This document shows, in pieces, positions 46,105 through 55,185 of a stretch of 64,000 nt of DNA. Each line of letters begins with the position of its first letter. Positions within the stretch are counted from its first letter, which is position 1. A model generated the notes under the pieces. That model was not told where the DNA came from, made no database searches, and was given only the letters and a program-made list of their open reading frames with translations. A program made the translations under genes and the position numbers. Source of the DNA: JBBQYA01 sp038209155 (lineage in GTDB: Bacteria > Bacteroidota > Bacteroidia > Sphingobacteriales > Sphingobacteriaceae); contig JBBQYA010000001.1 of the NCBI GenBank assembly GCA_038209155.1, forward strand, positions 1 to 64,000, written 5' to 3'.

Positions 46105-46404
46105 GTAGAATTAATCCTATTTGTTGTATTTTGAATTGATCGTAATTGATAAAAATAGTTTTAAATAAGACTTTAATAAAGGGGGTAACAATATTTTTAC
46201 TGCTTGATTATCTTTTAAATGCATTTTTTAATGATAAAAATAAAAATAGATGGAATCGAAATTTTTTTCAATATATGGTAAAGATCTATATTCAGTCAAA
46301 TTTTTAATGAAAAATATTTTCCAGATTGAAAATAAAAGAAAGTCAATCTTCTATTTTTTGATAAAATAAGCAAAAGCCACATTCGTTTCTTTTATATTTA
46401 TGCG
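46105..46404. other. 300-base divergent intergenic region
   Basis: AT-rich gap between the S9 peptidase (minus) and the TPR protein (plus). I see no gene, strong hairpin or convincing TAnnTTTG promoter pair. It must hold the promoters of both genes. Confidence 0.5.
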
Positions 46405-48207
46405 ATGAAAAAAAGTATTTTATTTCTGTTTTCAATTTTTATAGTTCAATTTTCTGTTTATGCACAAAAAACTCAAGAAGGAGCATTAGCCAATCAATAT
46501 TTCGAAAATTCAGAATTTGAAAAAGCAATTGCACTTTATGAGAAATTAAATCTCGACAACAATCAATATTACACTAATTATATTGCAAGTCTAACTGCTT
46601 TGAAAGAATATGAAAAAGCTGAAAAAGTAATTAAAAAACAAATAAAAAAGCAACCAGAAGAACTTCGTTATCAGGTAGATTTGGGTAAAGTTTATTTGAT
46701 TTCCGGTAACGAAAATAAAGGTAAAAATCAATTTGAGTCTGCAATAAAAATGCTAAAACCAAATCAAAGTCAGATTGCCACTTTAGCCTCCTCCTTTTAT
46801 TTAGCCGACGAACCTGAGTACGCAATTGCTACTTATTTGGAAGGCAGAAAATTATTGAAGTCCAACAATTTATTTGTTTTTGAATTAGGCAGATTATATG
46901 AGCAAAAAGCAGATAAAACACAATTATTTGATGAATACTTAAATTTATTAGAAAATAATCCTAACCAATTATCATTGGTGGAGAATAATTTAGCGCAATT
47001 TTTATCGGCTAAAAAAGATTTTGACCTATTAAAATCTGCATTATTCAAAAGGATACAGCGAAATGATCAAAATCCAGCATTCACCTCTTTATTAATTTGG
47101 CAATTTCTACAACAACGAGAATTTGAAATGGCTCTTATTCAAACTATTGCGATAGACCGAAAAGAAAAAGAAGATGGAGGAAGAGTATTAGAATTGGCCA
47201 GATTATTATCCAATAATGATTCTTATGAAGTTGCTATTAAAGCGTATCAATATTTAATAGACAAAGGAATCAACACACCTTTGTATTTATTTGCCAAATT
47301 GGAGATTTTGAGCGTAAAGAAAAATCGAATCATTCGTTCTACTTATACTTTAGCAGATTTACAAACATTAGAAACTGATTATCAACAGTTTTTGACTGAA
47401 TTTGGAAAAAATAATTCTACTGCATTTGCTATGTTGGAATTAGGAAAACTAAGAGCAGAATATTTAAATAAAACAAAACAAGCTATCTCTATTCTAGAAG
47501 AATTGATAGAAATGAAAGATCTAAAACCTAATTTTTTAGCAGAAAGTAAATTAGAATTAGGGGATATTTATTTATTAGATGGGCAAGTTTGGGAGGCTGC
47601 ACTGTTATATGGGCAAGTTGATAAAGCTTTTAGAGATGATCCAATTGGGCAATCTGCAAGATTTAAAAATGCTAGATTGTCTTATTTTACCGGATCTTTT
47701 GACTGGGCAAAATCTCAATTAGATGTTTTAAAAGCAAGTACAACACAATTAATTTCAAACGACGCATTGAATTTGAGCTTATTAATAGCTGATAATACAG
47801 GAATGGATACAAGCACAGAAGCATTGGAAAGATATAGTAAAGCAGAATTATTGAGTTTCCAACATCAATATAAACAAGCCTTGTTAGCATTGGATAGCAT
47901 TTCGATTTTGTTTCCAAACCATTCTTTGCAGGATGATATTTTACTGAGCAAAGCAAGAATGGATGCAAAACAGGGAAAATATTTTGAATCTTTAATTAAT
48001 TACCAAGCGATCACAGAAAATTATTCTCAAGATATTTGGGCAGATGATGCTTTGTTTGAAATGGCTATTATTCAACAAGAAAAACTAAATGATGTACCAA
48101 AAGCAATGGCTCTTTTTGAGAAGATAATTACTGAACACCCTGGCAGTTTATATGTAGTGGAAGCAAGAAAAAGATTTAGATTATTAAGAGGAGATGCAAT
48201 TAATTAA
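46405..48207 (+). CDS. Exported tetratricopeptide repeat protein
   Basis: 600 residues with a signal peptide (MKKSILFLFSIFIVQFSVYA-type). Helical repeats run along most of the chain: an early TPR set (YFENSEFEKAIALYEKL, TALKEYEKAEKVIKKQIKKQ), and a late set (YKQALLALDSISILFPN, KYFESLINYQAITENYSQDI, DVPKAMALFEKIITEHPGS) that resembles the periplasmic YbgF/CpoB-like repeats. Such proteins are scaffolds. The partner is not clear. Confidence 0.85.
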   Translation: MKKSILFLFSIFIVQFSVYAQKTQEGALANQYFENSEFEKAIALYEKLNLDNNQYYTNYIASLTALKEYEKAEKVIKKQIKKQPEELRYQVDLGKVYLISGNENKGKNQFESAIKMLKPNQSQIATLASSFYLADEPEYAIATYLEGRKLLKSNNLFVFELGRLYEQKADKTQLFDEYLNLLENNPNQLSLVENNLAQFLSAKKDFDLLKSALFKRIQRNDQNPAFTSLLIWQFLQQREFEMALIQTIAIDRKEKEDGGRVLELARLLSNNDSYEVAIKAYQYLIDKGINTPLYLFAKLEILSVKKNRIIRSTYTLADLQTLETDYQQFLTEFGKNNSTAFAMLELGKLRAEYLNKTKQAISILEELIEMKDLKPNFLAESKLELGDIYLLDGQVWEAALLYGQVDKAFRDDPIGQSARFKNARLSYFTGSFDWAKSQLDVLKASTTQLISNDALNLSLLIADNTGMDTSTEALERYSKAELLSFQHQYKQALLALDSISILFPNHSLQDDILLSKARMDAKQGKYFESLINYQAITENYSQDIWADDALFEMAIIQQEKLNDVPKAMALFEKIITEHPGSLYVVEARKRFRLLRGDAIN

Positions 48208-48269
48208 TATAAAACACCTTCTTTCGTTAAATAGCTAACCTCTCTTTCAATGCAAAATTTTTCTTTTAA

Positions 48270-49325
48270 TTAAGATCCCAATTTCTTTTTAAATATGGCG
48301 TAATGCACTCTTTCATATTTTACATAATCTGTAAAATGCAAAGAGTGATTATCTGAGCGCATCAAACAAAAAATTATCTCATCATAATATTTATTAAAAG
48401 ATAGCATACCATAGGCACCCATAAAATTCATAAGTCCTCTCTTACGATAATTAGGATGAACTCCTACTGTTTTTGCTAATAATACTTTTTTCTTAAGCTT
48501 GGTAAAATCGCTTTCAAATACTGGTTTTTCAATTGATAATGGAGAATAGTTAGGATGACAAATACTGATTGATGCCAACTCTCCTGTTGCTTTGTCCTGA
48601 AAAATCACAGATGAATAAGGACATAATTTTTCTGCAAAAGACTGATTGTAATACAACTTAAATTGCTCAAAGCTAATACTTACAAAAAAAGGATTTTCTT
48701 TAAAGATAGACTGAATTAATTCGAAAATTTGCACCTCGTATTCTTTCCAAACACTTGGGTTTAAGGGAATAAAATTAAATGGGATTTTAGAAATTTCGGA
48801 AAGTAAAGCCTCCTTTTCAATGTAAACGTCTTTAATATTTTCGCTTTTTATCATTCGACTTTCAAAATTCATTGTATTTTCAAAGCCATACTTTTCGAGT
48901 ATTGTGGGATAATAATCTGGGTTTTCAGGTTCTCTATCGAAAGAACCCCAACTAGGCTTACTTAATCTTAAACGATAAGCATGATAGGTATTAAAGTTAA
49001 TTGGCCCAATAATAGATTTTCTGGATTTCTGTTTAACATCATCTTCCAGCATTTCAAATGCTTTTTGGTTTAAATTATTATTATTTGTAGTTTCCCAAAA
49101 ACCGAAATAAGCAAATTCTTCATCAATTGGGAAAATTCCTACCAATCTTATATTTTCATGATCAGTGTATATATAAATTTCATTTCTGTTTTGTTCTAAA
49201 TTAAAAAGCGAAATTATTGCTTCTTTATCTTCAACGGTTTTTGAGTCGTTGGTATGAAAGATTTTTGCGAAAATCTCAAAAAAACTATCTGGAAGAAACC
49301 CATCATATTTTATCCTTTCTATCAT
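48270..49325 (-). CDS. GNAT-type acyltransferase (YghO-like)
   Basis: 351 residues from the ATG at 49325, which follows the dikinase stop by 16 bases. A longer form from 49379 would overlap that gene by 38 bases. The N-terminal half has the YghO-like sequence IGPINFNTYHAYRLRLS near residues 106-122. The acetyl-CoA-binding loop GVHPNYRKRGLM is at about 288-299. It would acylate an amine or hydroxyl group. It is last in the three-gene minus-strand arm of the cluster, so it may modify the cluster's product. Confidence 0.72.
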   Translation of the reverse strand: MIERIKYDGFLPDSFFEIFAKIFHTNDSKTVEDKEAIISLFNLEQNRNEIYIYTDHENIRLVGIFPIDEEFAYFGFWETTNNNNLNQKAFEMLEDDVKQKSRKSIIGPINFNTYHAYRLRLSKPSWGSFDREPENPDYYPTILEKYGFENTMNFESRMIKSENIKDVYIEKEALLSEISKIPFNFIPLNPSVWKEYEVQIFELIQSIFKENPFFVSISFEQFKLYYNQSFAEKLCPYSSVIFQDKATGELASISICHPNYSPLSIEKPVFESDFTKLKKKVLLAKTVGVHPNYRKRGLMNFMGAYGMLSFNKYYDEIIFCLMRSDNHSLHFTDYVKYERVHYAIFKKKLGS

Positions 49326-49341
49326 ATTATTTTGAAATATT

Positions 49342-51897
49342 TTAATTGCTAAGGATTTCAATCTCTCCTGTGGTTCCATCCATTTTTACTATAGCTCCGG
49401 AATTTAATTTTTTTGTTAATCCTTTAATATTAATAATAGTAGGTATACCAAACTCTCGTAATAGTATTACAGAATGAGACAATGGTGAACCTTTTTCTAT
49501 CAAAACTCCTTTACAAGCAGGAAATAAAGCTACCCAGCCTGGGTCAGTTCGTAAAGCGCAAATAATTTTACCGCTTACGTTTAAATCATCCTCAGGACCA
49601 TTGATTGCAATAATTTCAGCAGTAAGTGAACCTGAAACACAGCCTGTACCCTTTAATTGAGATGGATTTAAAACTTCATCTACCTTTTTATAGGGTGCTG
49701 ATGGGATAAAAATCCGAGAGGAAACATCTGCTTTTTTATTGCTTTCAAATTCGATTTTTCGGTTATCAATCAATGATTTTAAATTGGGTAGTTGATGATT
49801 TATTGCTTCAAAAAATTCAGATTCACTAAGATGGAATACATCTCTGTGGGAATTAATCAAATTATTTTTTACTAAAATTTCAGCACCTGCCAAATATAAA
49901 GACCTATACATTCCAAATAGTTTTGTTCTTTGCAAGCGCATCGTTTCTCTGTTTTGTATAGCTTGACGTAAATTATTTAATAGATTTTCTGTTTTCAGTT
50001 TATAGCCAAAACTTTTCTGCACTTGTTTTAAATCTAATTCTTGTTTTGCTTCCTGATATAAATGGGAAGAAAATTCTTCGTTTAAAATTTGAGGATTTAG
50101 CACGTAATTTCTTAAATAGCTATAAAAAATTGAAGGATTTAAACGCATAGTTATAGTTTCTAACTTCAACTCACCTACTGTTCTATCTCCATAATTTTCC
50201 ATAAAAATTTGAACTAACTGATAAAATTGAAGATGTTGATTTTTAACTAAATCGTGAATGTTATTTTGGTTTGATGTTAAAAGAGCGATTAACGACTTAT
50301 CTAATAATGCTATTTTTGCCAGTTTTTGCATTTCCAAAGCCTGTATTGCACTTTCTACTTTTTGGTTTCCTGCAAAGTATCTACTCATAAATTCATCAGG
50401 ATTTAGGAAACCAAGAGAAATCAATCTTCGCCTTACTTTACCATTCATCATCATCAAATAAAAATCATTAATGATTGGTGTGGTCCAGTTTTCTAAAAGC
50501 TGGTGATCTAAAAACTCCTTGGCCTTAATAATTTCTGAGGCCGATTTATAAACTTTTGAATTATGATAAAAGGTATAATAAATAGTATCAAAATGGTTTA
50601 AAAATTTGGAGATGCTTTTCTTTAATTGATAAAATGCAAAAAGCAATTTGCTTAAGTTAAATAACGCTTTTGGCAAGGCTACAATTTTGGCAAAAACAGA
50701 CTTTTGGGTATCCACAACAAAAGCTACAGGATCTTCTAAACCCATCATTCTCTCCATATCTTCTTTATTTTGTTTAAATGATGGCAATAGTTGAAGACCT
50801 TTGTACCAATTATTAATGTTGTAAAAAATCCGACCTTTTTCCATTGCCAATAAATTATTGATTACTGGCTCATATTGAAGAAGTGTGTTTTTAGAAAGCG
50901 ATAATAGTTGCATTGTTTGCCTGTAAACAGTAGCATAAGCTCTTTGTGCAAATGAAAAAGTAAGCATAGTAGTAACTCCACTAAAACTTTCTTGAATATT
51001 CGAATTATCATAAACCAATGTATTTGGAATCTCCTGTGTAATTGGTCTTGCTTGAACAATGTAAATTTTTTCCTTTTCAATCACAAACTCAATATCCAAG
51101 GGTTTTTCAAATTTATTCTCTAAAACTCTAGCGATCTTATAAATGGATTGACGCTGATACTCATTAATACAGGCTATCTTTTGCAAATCCTTTGAAACCT
51201 GAATAAATTTAGATGATGAAATTTTTGTAGGAGCAACTAGCTTTTCTTTTTGTACAATATTTATAAAGTCATCTTTACCCGAACCCTTATCTATAAAATA
51301 CTCGTCAGCATTTAAATCTCCATTTACTAAACCCTCTCCCATTCCCCAAACTGCATTTATAGCCATTACGAACGGGAAAGCTGGGTATGTTGAAAACACT
51401 ACACCGCTCACATCAGCATTAATTTGTTGTTGAATAATAACTGCTGGACGAATAGTAGAGGAAATTTTCTTTTGCTTACGGTAACTTAATGCCAGTTGAG
51501 AAAATGCGCTTGCCGTACATTTATTTACTGCTTCAAGAATCTGGTCAATATCGCTTAAGCCAGAATAAGACTCCATAATCCCTGCAAAAGCATCTTTATT
51601 ACCATCTTCATCAGATATTGAAGATCGAACAATTACATAATCATTTGTCTTTTGCCAATGAGCGATGATTTCTTTTATGTGATGAATCGTTTTTTCTGAA
51701 AAGCTAAAACTTGCTAAATTTTCTTTAATTCTTTGTGTGTCAAAAGCTTTATTATTAATTAAAAAATCAAAGTTTTCGGCTGGAATGATTAAAAAATCAG
51801 GAACGTTTAAATCCTTAAACTCCATTAATTTTAATAAGCCAAGTGCCTTACCACCAAGAGTAAATTTTTTTGAAATTTTAGGTGGATAAATAATCAA
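49342..51897 (-). CDS. Rifampicin-phosphotransferase-like ATP/His dikinase, substrate unknown
   Basis: 851 residues. The N-terminal ATP-grasp domain of the PPDK family (1-330) shows the GGKALGLLKL opening, VIVRSSISDEDG and IEFVIEKEKIYIVQARPITQE. A helical central domain (about 330-740) begins SGVTTMLTFSFAQRAY. The swivelling phosphohistidine domain is at the C-terminus, His808 in KGSPLSHSVILLREFGIP. There is no PEP-binding barrel, so the order is that of rifampicin phosphotransferase, not PEP synthase. ATP would phosphorylate a small molecule through His808. Start is TTG at 51897, three bases after the UbiA-like gene. Confidence 0.8.
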   Translation of the reverse strand: MIIYPPKISKKFTLGGKALGLLKLMEFKDLNVPDFLIIPAENFDFLINNKAFDTQRIKENLASFSFSEKTIHHIKEIIAHWQKTNDYVIVRSSISDEDGNKDAFAGIMESYSGLSDIDQILEAVNKCTASAFSQLALSYRKQKKISSTIRPAVIIQQQINADVSGVVFSTYPAFPFVMAINAVWGMGEGLVNGDLNADEYFIDKGSGKDDFINIVQKEKLVAPTKISSSKFIQVSKDLQKIACINEYQRQSIYKIARVLENKFEKPLDIEFVIEKEKIYIVQARPITQEIPNTLVYDNSNIQESFSGVTTMLTFSFAQRAYATVYRQTMQLLSLSKNTLLQYEPVINNLLAMEKGRIFYNINNWYKGLQLLPSFKQNKEDMERMMGLEDPVAFVVDTQKSVFAKIVALPKALFNLSKLLFAFYQLKKSISKFLNHFDTIYYTFYHNSKVYKSASEIIKAKEFLDHQLLENWTTPIINDFYLMMMNGKVRRRLISLGFLNPDEFMSRYFAGNQKVESAIQALEMQKLAKIALLDKSLIALLTSNQNNIHDLVKNQHLQFYQLVQIFMENYGDRTVGELKLETITMRLNPSIFYSYLRNYVLNPQILNEEFSSHLYQEAKQELDLKQVQKSFGYKLKTENLLNNLRQAIQNRETMRLQRTKLFGMYRSLYLAGAEILVKNNLINSHRDVFHLSESEFFEAINHQLPNLKSLIDNRKIEFESNKKADVSSRIFIPSAPYKKVDEVLNPSQLKGTGCVSGSLTAEIIAINGPEDDLNVSGKIICALRTDPGWVALFPACKGVLIEKGSPLSHSVILLREFGIPTIINIKGLTKKLNSGAIVKMDGTTGEIEILSN

Positions 51898-51900
51898 AGC

Positions 51901-52788
51901 TTAAAAATTGATAGTGATAATGATGGTGAGGTAGCTCATCAGCATAAATAAAGAAACCAATAATTCTGCTTTTCTTAAAAACATTTCATTAAACTTTTTT
52001 GCACTTAAAAAGTATATGAAAGCTATAGAAAAAAACAATAAAGCAGTAAGTGTAAAACTCCACCAAACTGCATTGATAAGATTTAATAAATAAAACTGAA
52101 CAAAAACACCAAGAGATAAAAAAAGCAATATTAATTTAATAGCATTCATAAAACCTATAGTTTGGGAGTATGAATCTATAGTAGTAATTTCTGCATAAGG
52201 AGCATGAGTTTTCCTTGATATTTCAAAACAAAAACCACTTAAAAAACTTAAGCTGGCTAGTAAGAAATAAGGTTTAACGAATAAATTATCAGGAGAAAAT
52301 GCAGCCCAGACCCATAAAATAATTAGTGGCATTATGAGCATATGTGTTGCTGCATAGAGTAACAATTGCGTTTTGAGAAATTTGCTTACAAAAAATTCGT
52401 AGCGCATTAATAAACTATATAAAAGTAAAACAGCCCAACATAATATAGCAGTTTTTCCGTTGAAAATTGTCCAAGCTATTTCTGGAATAAACATGATAAA
52501 TGAAACAAACATTAATTGATTAAGCTTCACCCTACCAGATTGTAGTATTCTATTTGGATGATTAATCATATCAATCTTATAATCTTTGATTTCATCAAAA
52601 ACCCTTAATCTAAAAAAGAAAGAGATTACAGCTATAATACCCCAAATAATATTTGAAAGATAATTTTGAATTGAAAATGAAAAAAAGTGAGCTACAGAAC
52701 TTACTGTTAAAAATAGAATAGCAAATAATCCCATATTTATCAGCGGAAAACGTTCATTAAAATACGCCAATAAATTTTTTAAATTCAT
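51901..52788 (-). CDS. UbiA-family prenyltransferase-like membrane protein
   Basis: 295 residues, eight to nine membrane helices. The first Asp motif is DEIKDYKIDMINHPNR with Asp65, Asp69 and Asp73, matching the NDxxDxxxD-type site that binds prenyl diphosphate through magnesium. The second loop FEISRKTHAPYAEITTIDSY is acidic and sits where the second motif belongs. It would join an isoprenoid chain to an acceptor in the membrane. The acceptor is unknown. It is first in the minus arm and divergent from the RND gene. Confidence 0.78.
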   Translation of the reverse strand: MNLKNLLAYFNERFPLINMGLFAILFLTVSSVAHFFSFSIQNYLSNIIWGIIAVISFFFRLRVFDEIKDYKIDMINHPNRILQSGRVKLNQLMFVSFIMFIPEIAWTIFNGKTAILCWAVLLLYSLLMRYEFFVSKFLKTQLLLYAATHMLIMPLIILWVWAAFSPDNLFVKPYFLLASLSFLSGFCFEISRKTHAPYAEITTIDSYSQTIGFMNAIKLILLFLSLGVFVQFYLLNLINAVWWSFTLTALLFFSIAFIYFLSAKKFNEMFLRKAELLVSLFMLMSYLTIIITINF

Positions 52789-52915
52789 ATAAAAATTATA
52801 ACCTTACAAATCGCTATGAAACCTTTAAAATTAGAAACTTTCTGTAAGATGCATTGTCAATTATTTTACATTGGTTGAGTTTATAAATCTAAAGATATTT
52901 TTTTCAATCAGAAGA

Positions 52916-55153
52916 ATGATTCAATTAATTTACAAGTTACGCTTTGCTTTACTACTAACAATTATGGCAAGCGTATTTGTACTTTTACCATATATTAAAT
53001 CGGCAGTTGAGGTGGATAATAGTTTATCTGTTTGGTTTTTAAAAGACGATCCAGAGGTTAAAAAGTATTATGATTTCCATGAAAAGTTTGGGAATGATGA
53101 AATAGTAATTGCTATAATAGAAAATCCAAAATCGGTTTTAACATCACTTTACTTCCGTAAATTTATTGAAGTTACCAAGGAATTGGAAAAAATTTCTGAA
53201 GTGAGAATGATACTTGGTCCAGGTAATTCAAACTTTATTAGTAAAAGTGTTTTCGGGGTTTTCAGCGAACCGTTAATTAATATAAACAGTGAACCTGCTC
53301 AGGTAAAAGAAAACCTAGAAGCATCTCCATTTTTAAAAGAACAACTCTTTAATTCAAAATATACCTCTACAAGATTTTTAATTTCTTTTAAAAGTAGTCC
53401 CAACTTTGACCAACAAAGAACATTAATACTTCAAAAGGTTAAAACGATTTTTAATAAACATTTTGAATCAGAACAAACTTATTTTGGTGGTATAGGTGTG
53501 GTTTACGAGGGATTAAACCAACTCTCGAAAAGTGATTTTGGGTTTTTCCTTTCATTAGGCTATTTAGTTATGTTTTTATTGATATTTTTCATATACAGAA
53601 AATTTACTATTCTTTTATATTCTTTTATAACTGTTTCAACAGCTACTTGCATCACTTTGGGATTATATGGCTTGTTTGGTTTTCAACTTAATTTAATGAC
53701 GGTTTTGATACCTTGTATTTTAATTGTATTGGGAATTATGGATATTATTCATATCCTAAACGAGTATAATGAACTTTCTACAGATAAGAATAATAAAGAG
53801 AATGCACTATTGGCTTTACGAAATGTTTGGCGACCATGTTTATTTACATCATTAACCACTATGGCTGGTTTTCTTTCATTACTTACCAGTCCATTGGCTA
53901 TTTTACAGCAGTTTGGAGTATTTGCAGCATTGGGTATTTTCTTATGTTTAATTTTAAGCTATCTTTTTGGAGTAATTTTTCTTCCTCTAGCAGCTCCTAG
54001 TAAAACCATTATATTTAATACTCAAAAATTGGTTAATAGCTTTTTAAAATGGTTAAATAAATATCAAAGAAAGGTGATTATTGGTTCATTTTTTCTTTTT
54101 TTAGTATGCTTTATAGGTTTGATTTTTTTAAAATCAGACACCTATACCTTGGGCTATTTCCCTGAAAATAATAAAGTTGTTCAAGATGACAGGAAAATAC
54201 AAAGTGCATGGGGCGCCTACATGCCTGTAGAATTAATTGTAATTCCTGCGAAAGGAAAAAACTTACACGATCCAGAAATTATAAAAGGCGCTATAAAGTT
54301 TACAACAGCTACAAATCAAATGAGTGGAGCAGGAAAAGCATTTGGGTTTCATACTTTTTATCAAGCAGCTTTACAAGCGCAATATGGCAATAAAGCCGAA
54401 AAGTTGTTAAGTAGCAAAGGGACATTAAAAATAATTCATCAGCAAATACCTTTGTATTACCCTACTTTGTTTCCTTCATTTGCCCATGAAGAAAGTCAAA
54501 CGGGCAGAATAACTCTTTTCGGAAACATGTTAAGTGCTAAAGAGTTGAATCTTAAAATAGATACTTTATTAAGAATAGGAAAAAATGCTTTTGGAAATTC
54601 GGCCTCTTTAGAACCATCAGGCTATCAACCTATGTATGTCAATATTGTGAAATATGTAACCGAATCGCAAATAAAAAGTCTTTTTATTTCAGCATTGTTA
54701 ATATTTTTATTGGTGTTTATTTTTATTGGCGATTTAAGATTAACTTTTCTTGCTACTTTAACCAATTTAATACCCGTTGCTGTAATGATGGGAATAATGG
54801 GATGGTTTAATATCATGTTGGATACCGCATCAGCAAGTATTGCAGCAATTGTACTCAGTATTTGTATTGACGATACTATCCACTTTATGTACAAATATAA
54901 AAGTTTAAAAAATCTAGGTTTTAATCCTCAAAAGGCACAAATTGCAACTATCAACCACTTGGGATCCTCAATACTTTTATCAAGTGTAATACTTATTTTG
55001 GGATATTCTTTAATGATATTTGGTTCTTTAAAAACGGTATCTCTTTTTGGCTTATTAACTGTTATAGCCTTGATAGCGGCATTAATTGATGCTTTAGTGG
55101 TTTTGCCTTTAATTTTAGCCCGATTTGATAAGACAAAAACCTTAAACCAATAA
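52916..55153 (+). CDS. RND/MMPL-family exporter
   Basis: About 745 residues from the ATG at 52916, which begins MIQLIYKLRFALLLT as in other MMPL proteins. A TTG at 52871 is the earlier option. The protein has about 12 membrane helices arranged as two repeats, with a periplasmic domain after helix 1 and another after helix 7. The second repeat contains ASIAAIVLSICIDDTIHFM, with the paired aspartates of the proton pathway. MMPL members export lipids, glycolipids or hopanoids. It probably exports what the cluster makes. Confidence 0.88.
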   Translation: MIQLIYKLRFALLLTIMASVFVLLPYIKSAVEVDNSLSVWFLKDDPEVKKYYDFHEKFGNDEIVIAIIENPKSVLTSLYFRKFIEVTKELEKISEVRMILGPGNSNFISKSVFGVFSEPLININSEPAQVKENLEASPFLKEQLFNSKYTSTRFLISFKSSPNFDQQRTLILQKVKTIFNKHFESEQTYFGGIGVVYEGLNQLSKSDFGFFLSLGYLVMFLLIFFIYRKFTILLYSFITVSTATCITLGLYGLFGFQLNLMTVLIPCILIVLGIMDIIHILNEYNELSTDKNNKENALLALRNVWRPCLFTSLTTMAGFLSLLTSPLAILQQFGVFAALGIFLCLILSYLFGVIFLPLAAPSKTIIFNTQKLVNSFLKWLNKYQRKVIIGSFFLFLVCFIGLIFLKSDTYTLGYFPENNKVVQDDRKIQSAWGAYMPVELIVIPAKGKNLHDPEIIKGAIKFTTATNQMSGAGKAFGFHTFYQAALQAQYGNKAEKLLSSKGTLKIIHQQIPLYYPTLFPSFAHEESQTGRITLFGNMLSAKELNLKIDTLLRIGKNAFGNSASLEPSGYQPMYVNIVKYVTESQIKSLFISALLIFLLVFIFIGDLRLTFLATLTNLIPVAVMMGIMGWFNIMLDTASASIAAIVLSICIDDTIHFMYKYKSLKNLGFNPQKAQIATINHLGSSILLSSVILILGYSLMIFGSLKTVSLFGLLTVIALIAALIDALVVLPLILARFDKTKTLNQ

Positions 55154-55185
55154 TTTAGAATTATAAACATTTTTAAAAGCTACTA

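Noticed and set aside
47687..47968. Minus-strand open frame of 93 codons
   Set aside because: Antisense to the TPR protein and without any recognisable motif.
49342..51897. Label as PEP synthase
   Set aside because: No PEP-binding barrel, and the phosphohistidine domain is at the C-terminus. The domain order fits rifampicin phosphotransferase-like enzymes.
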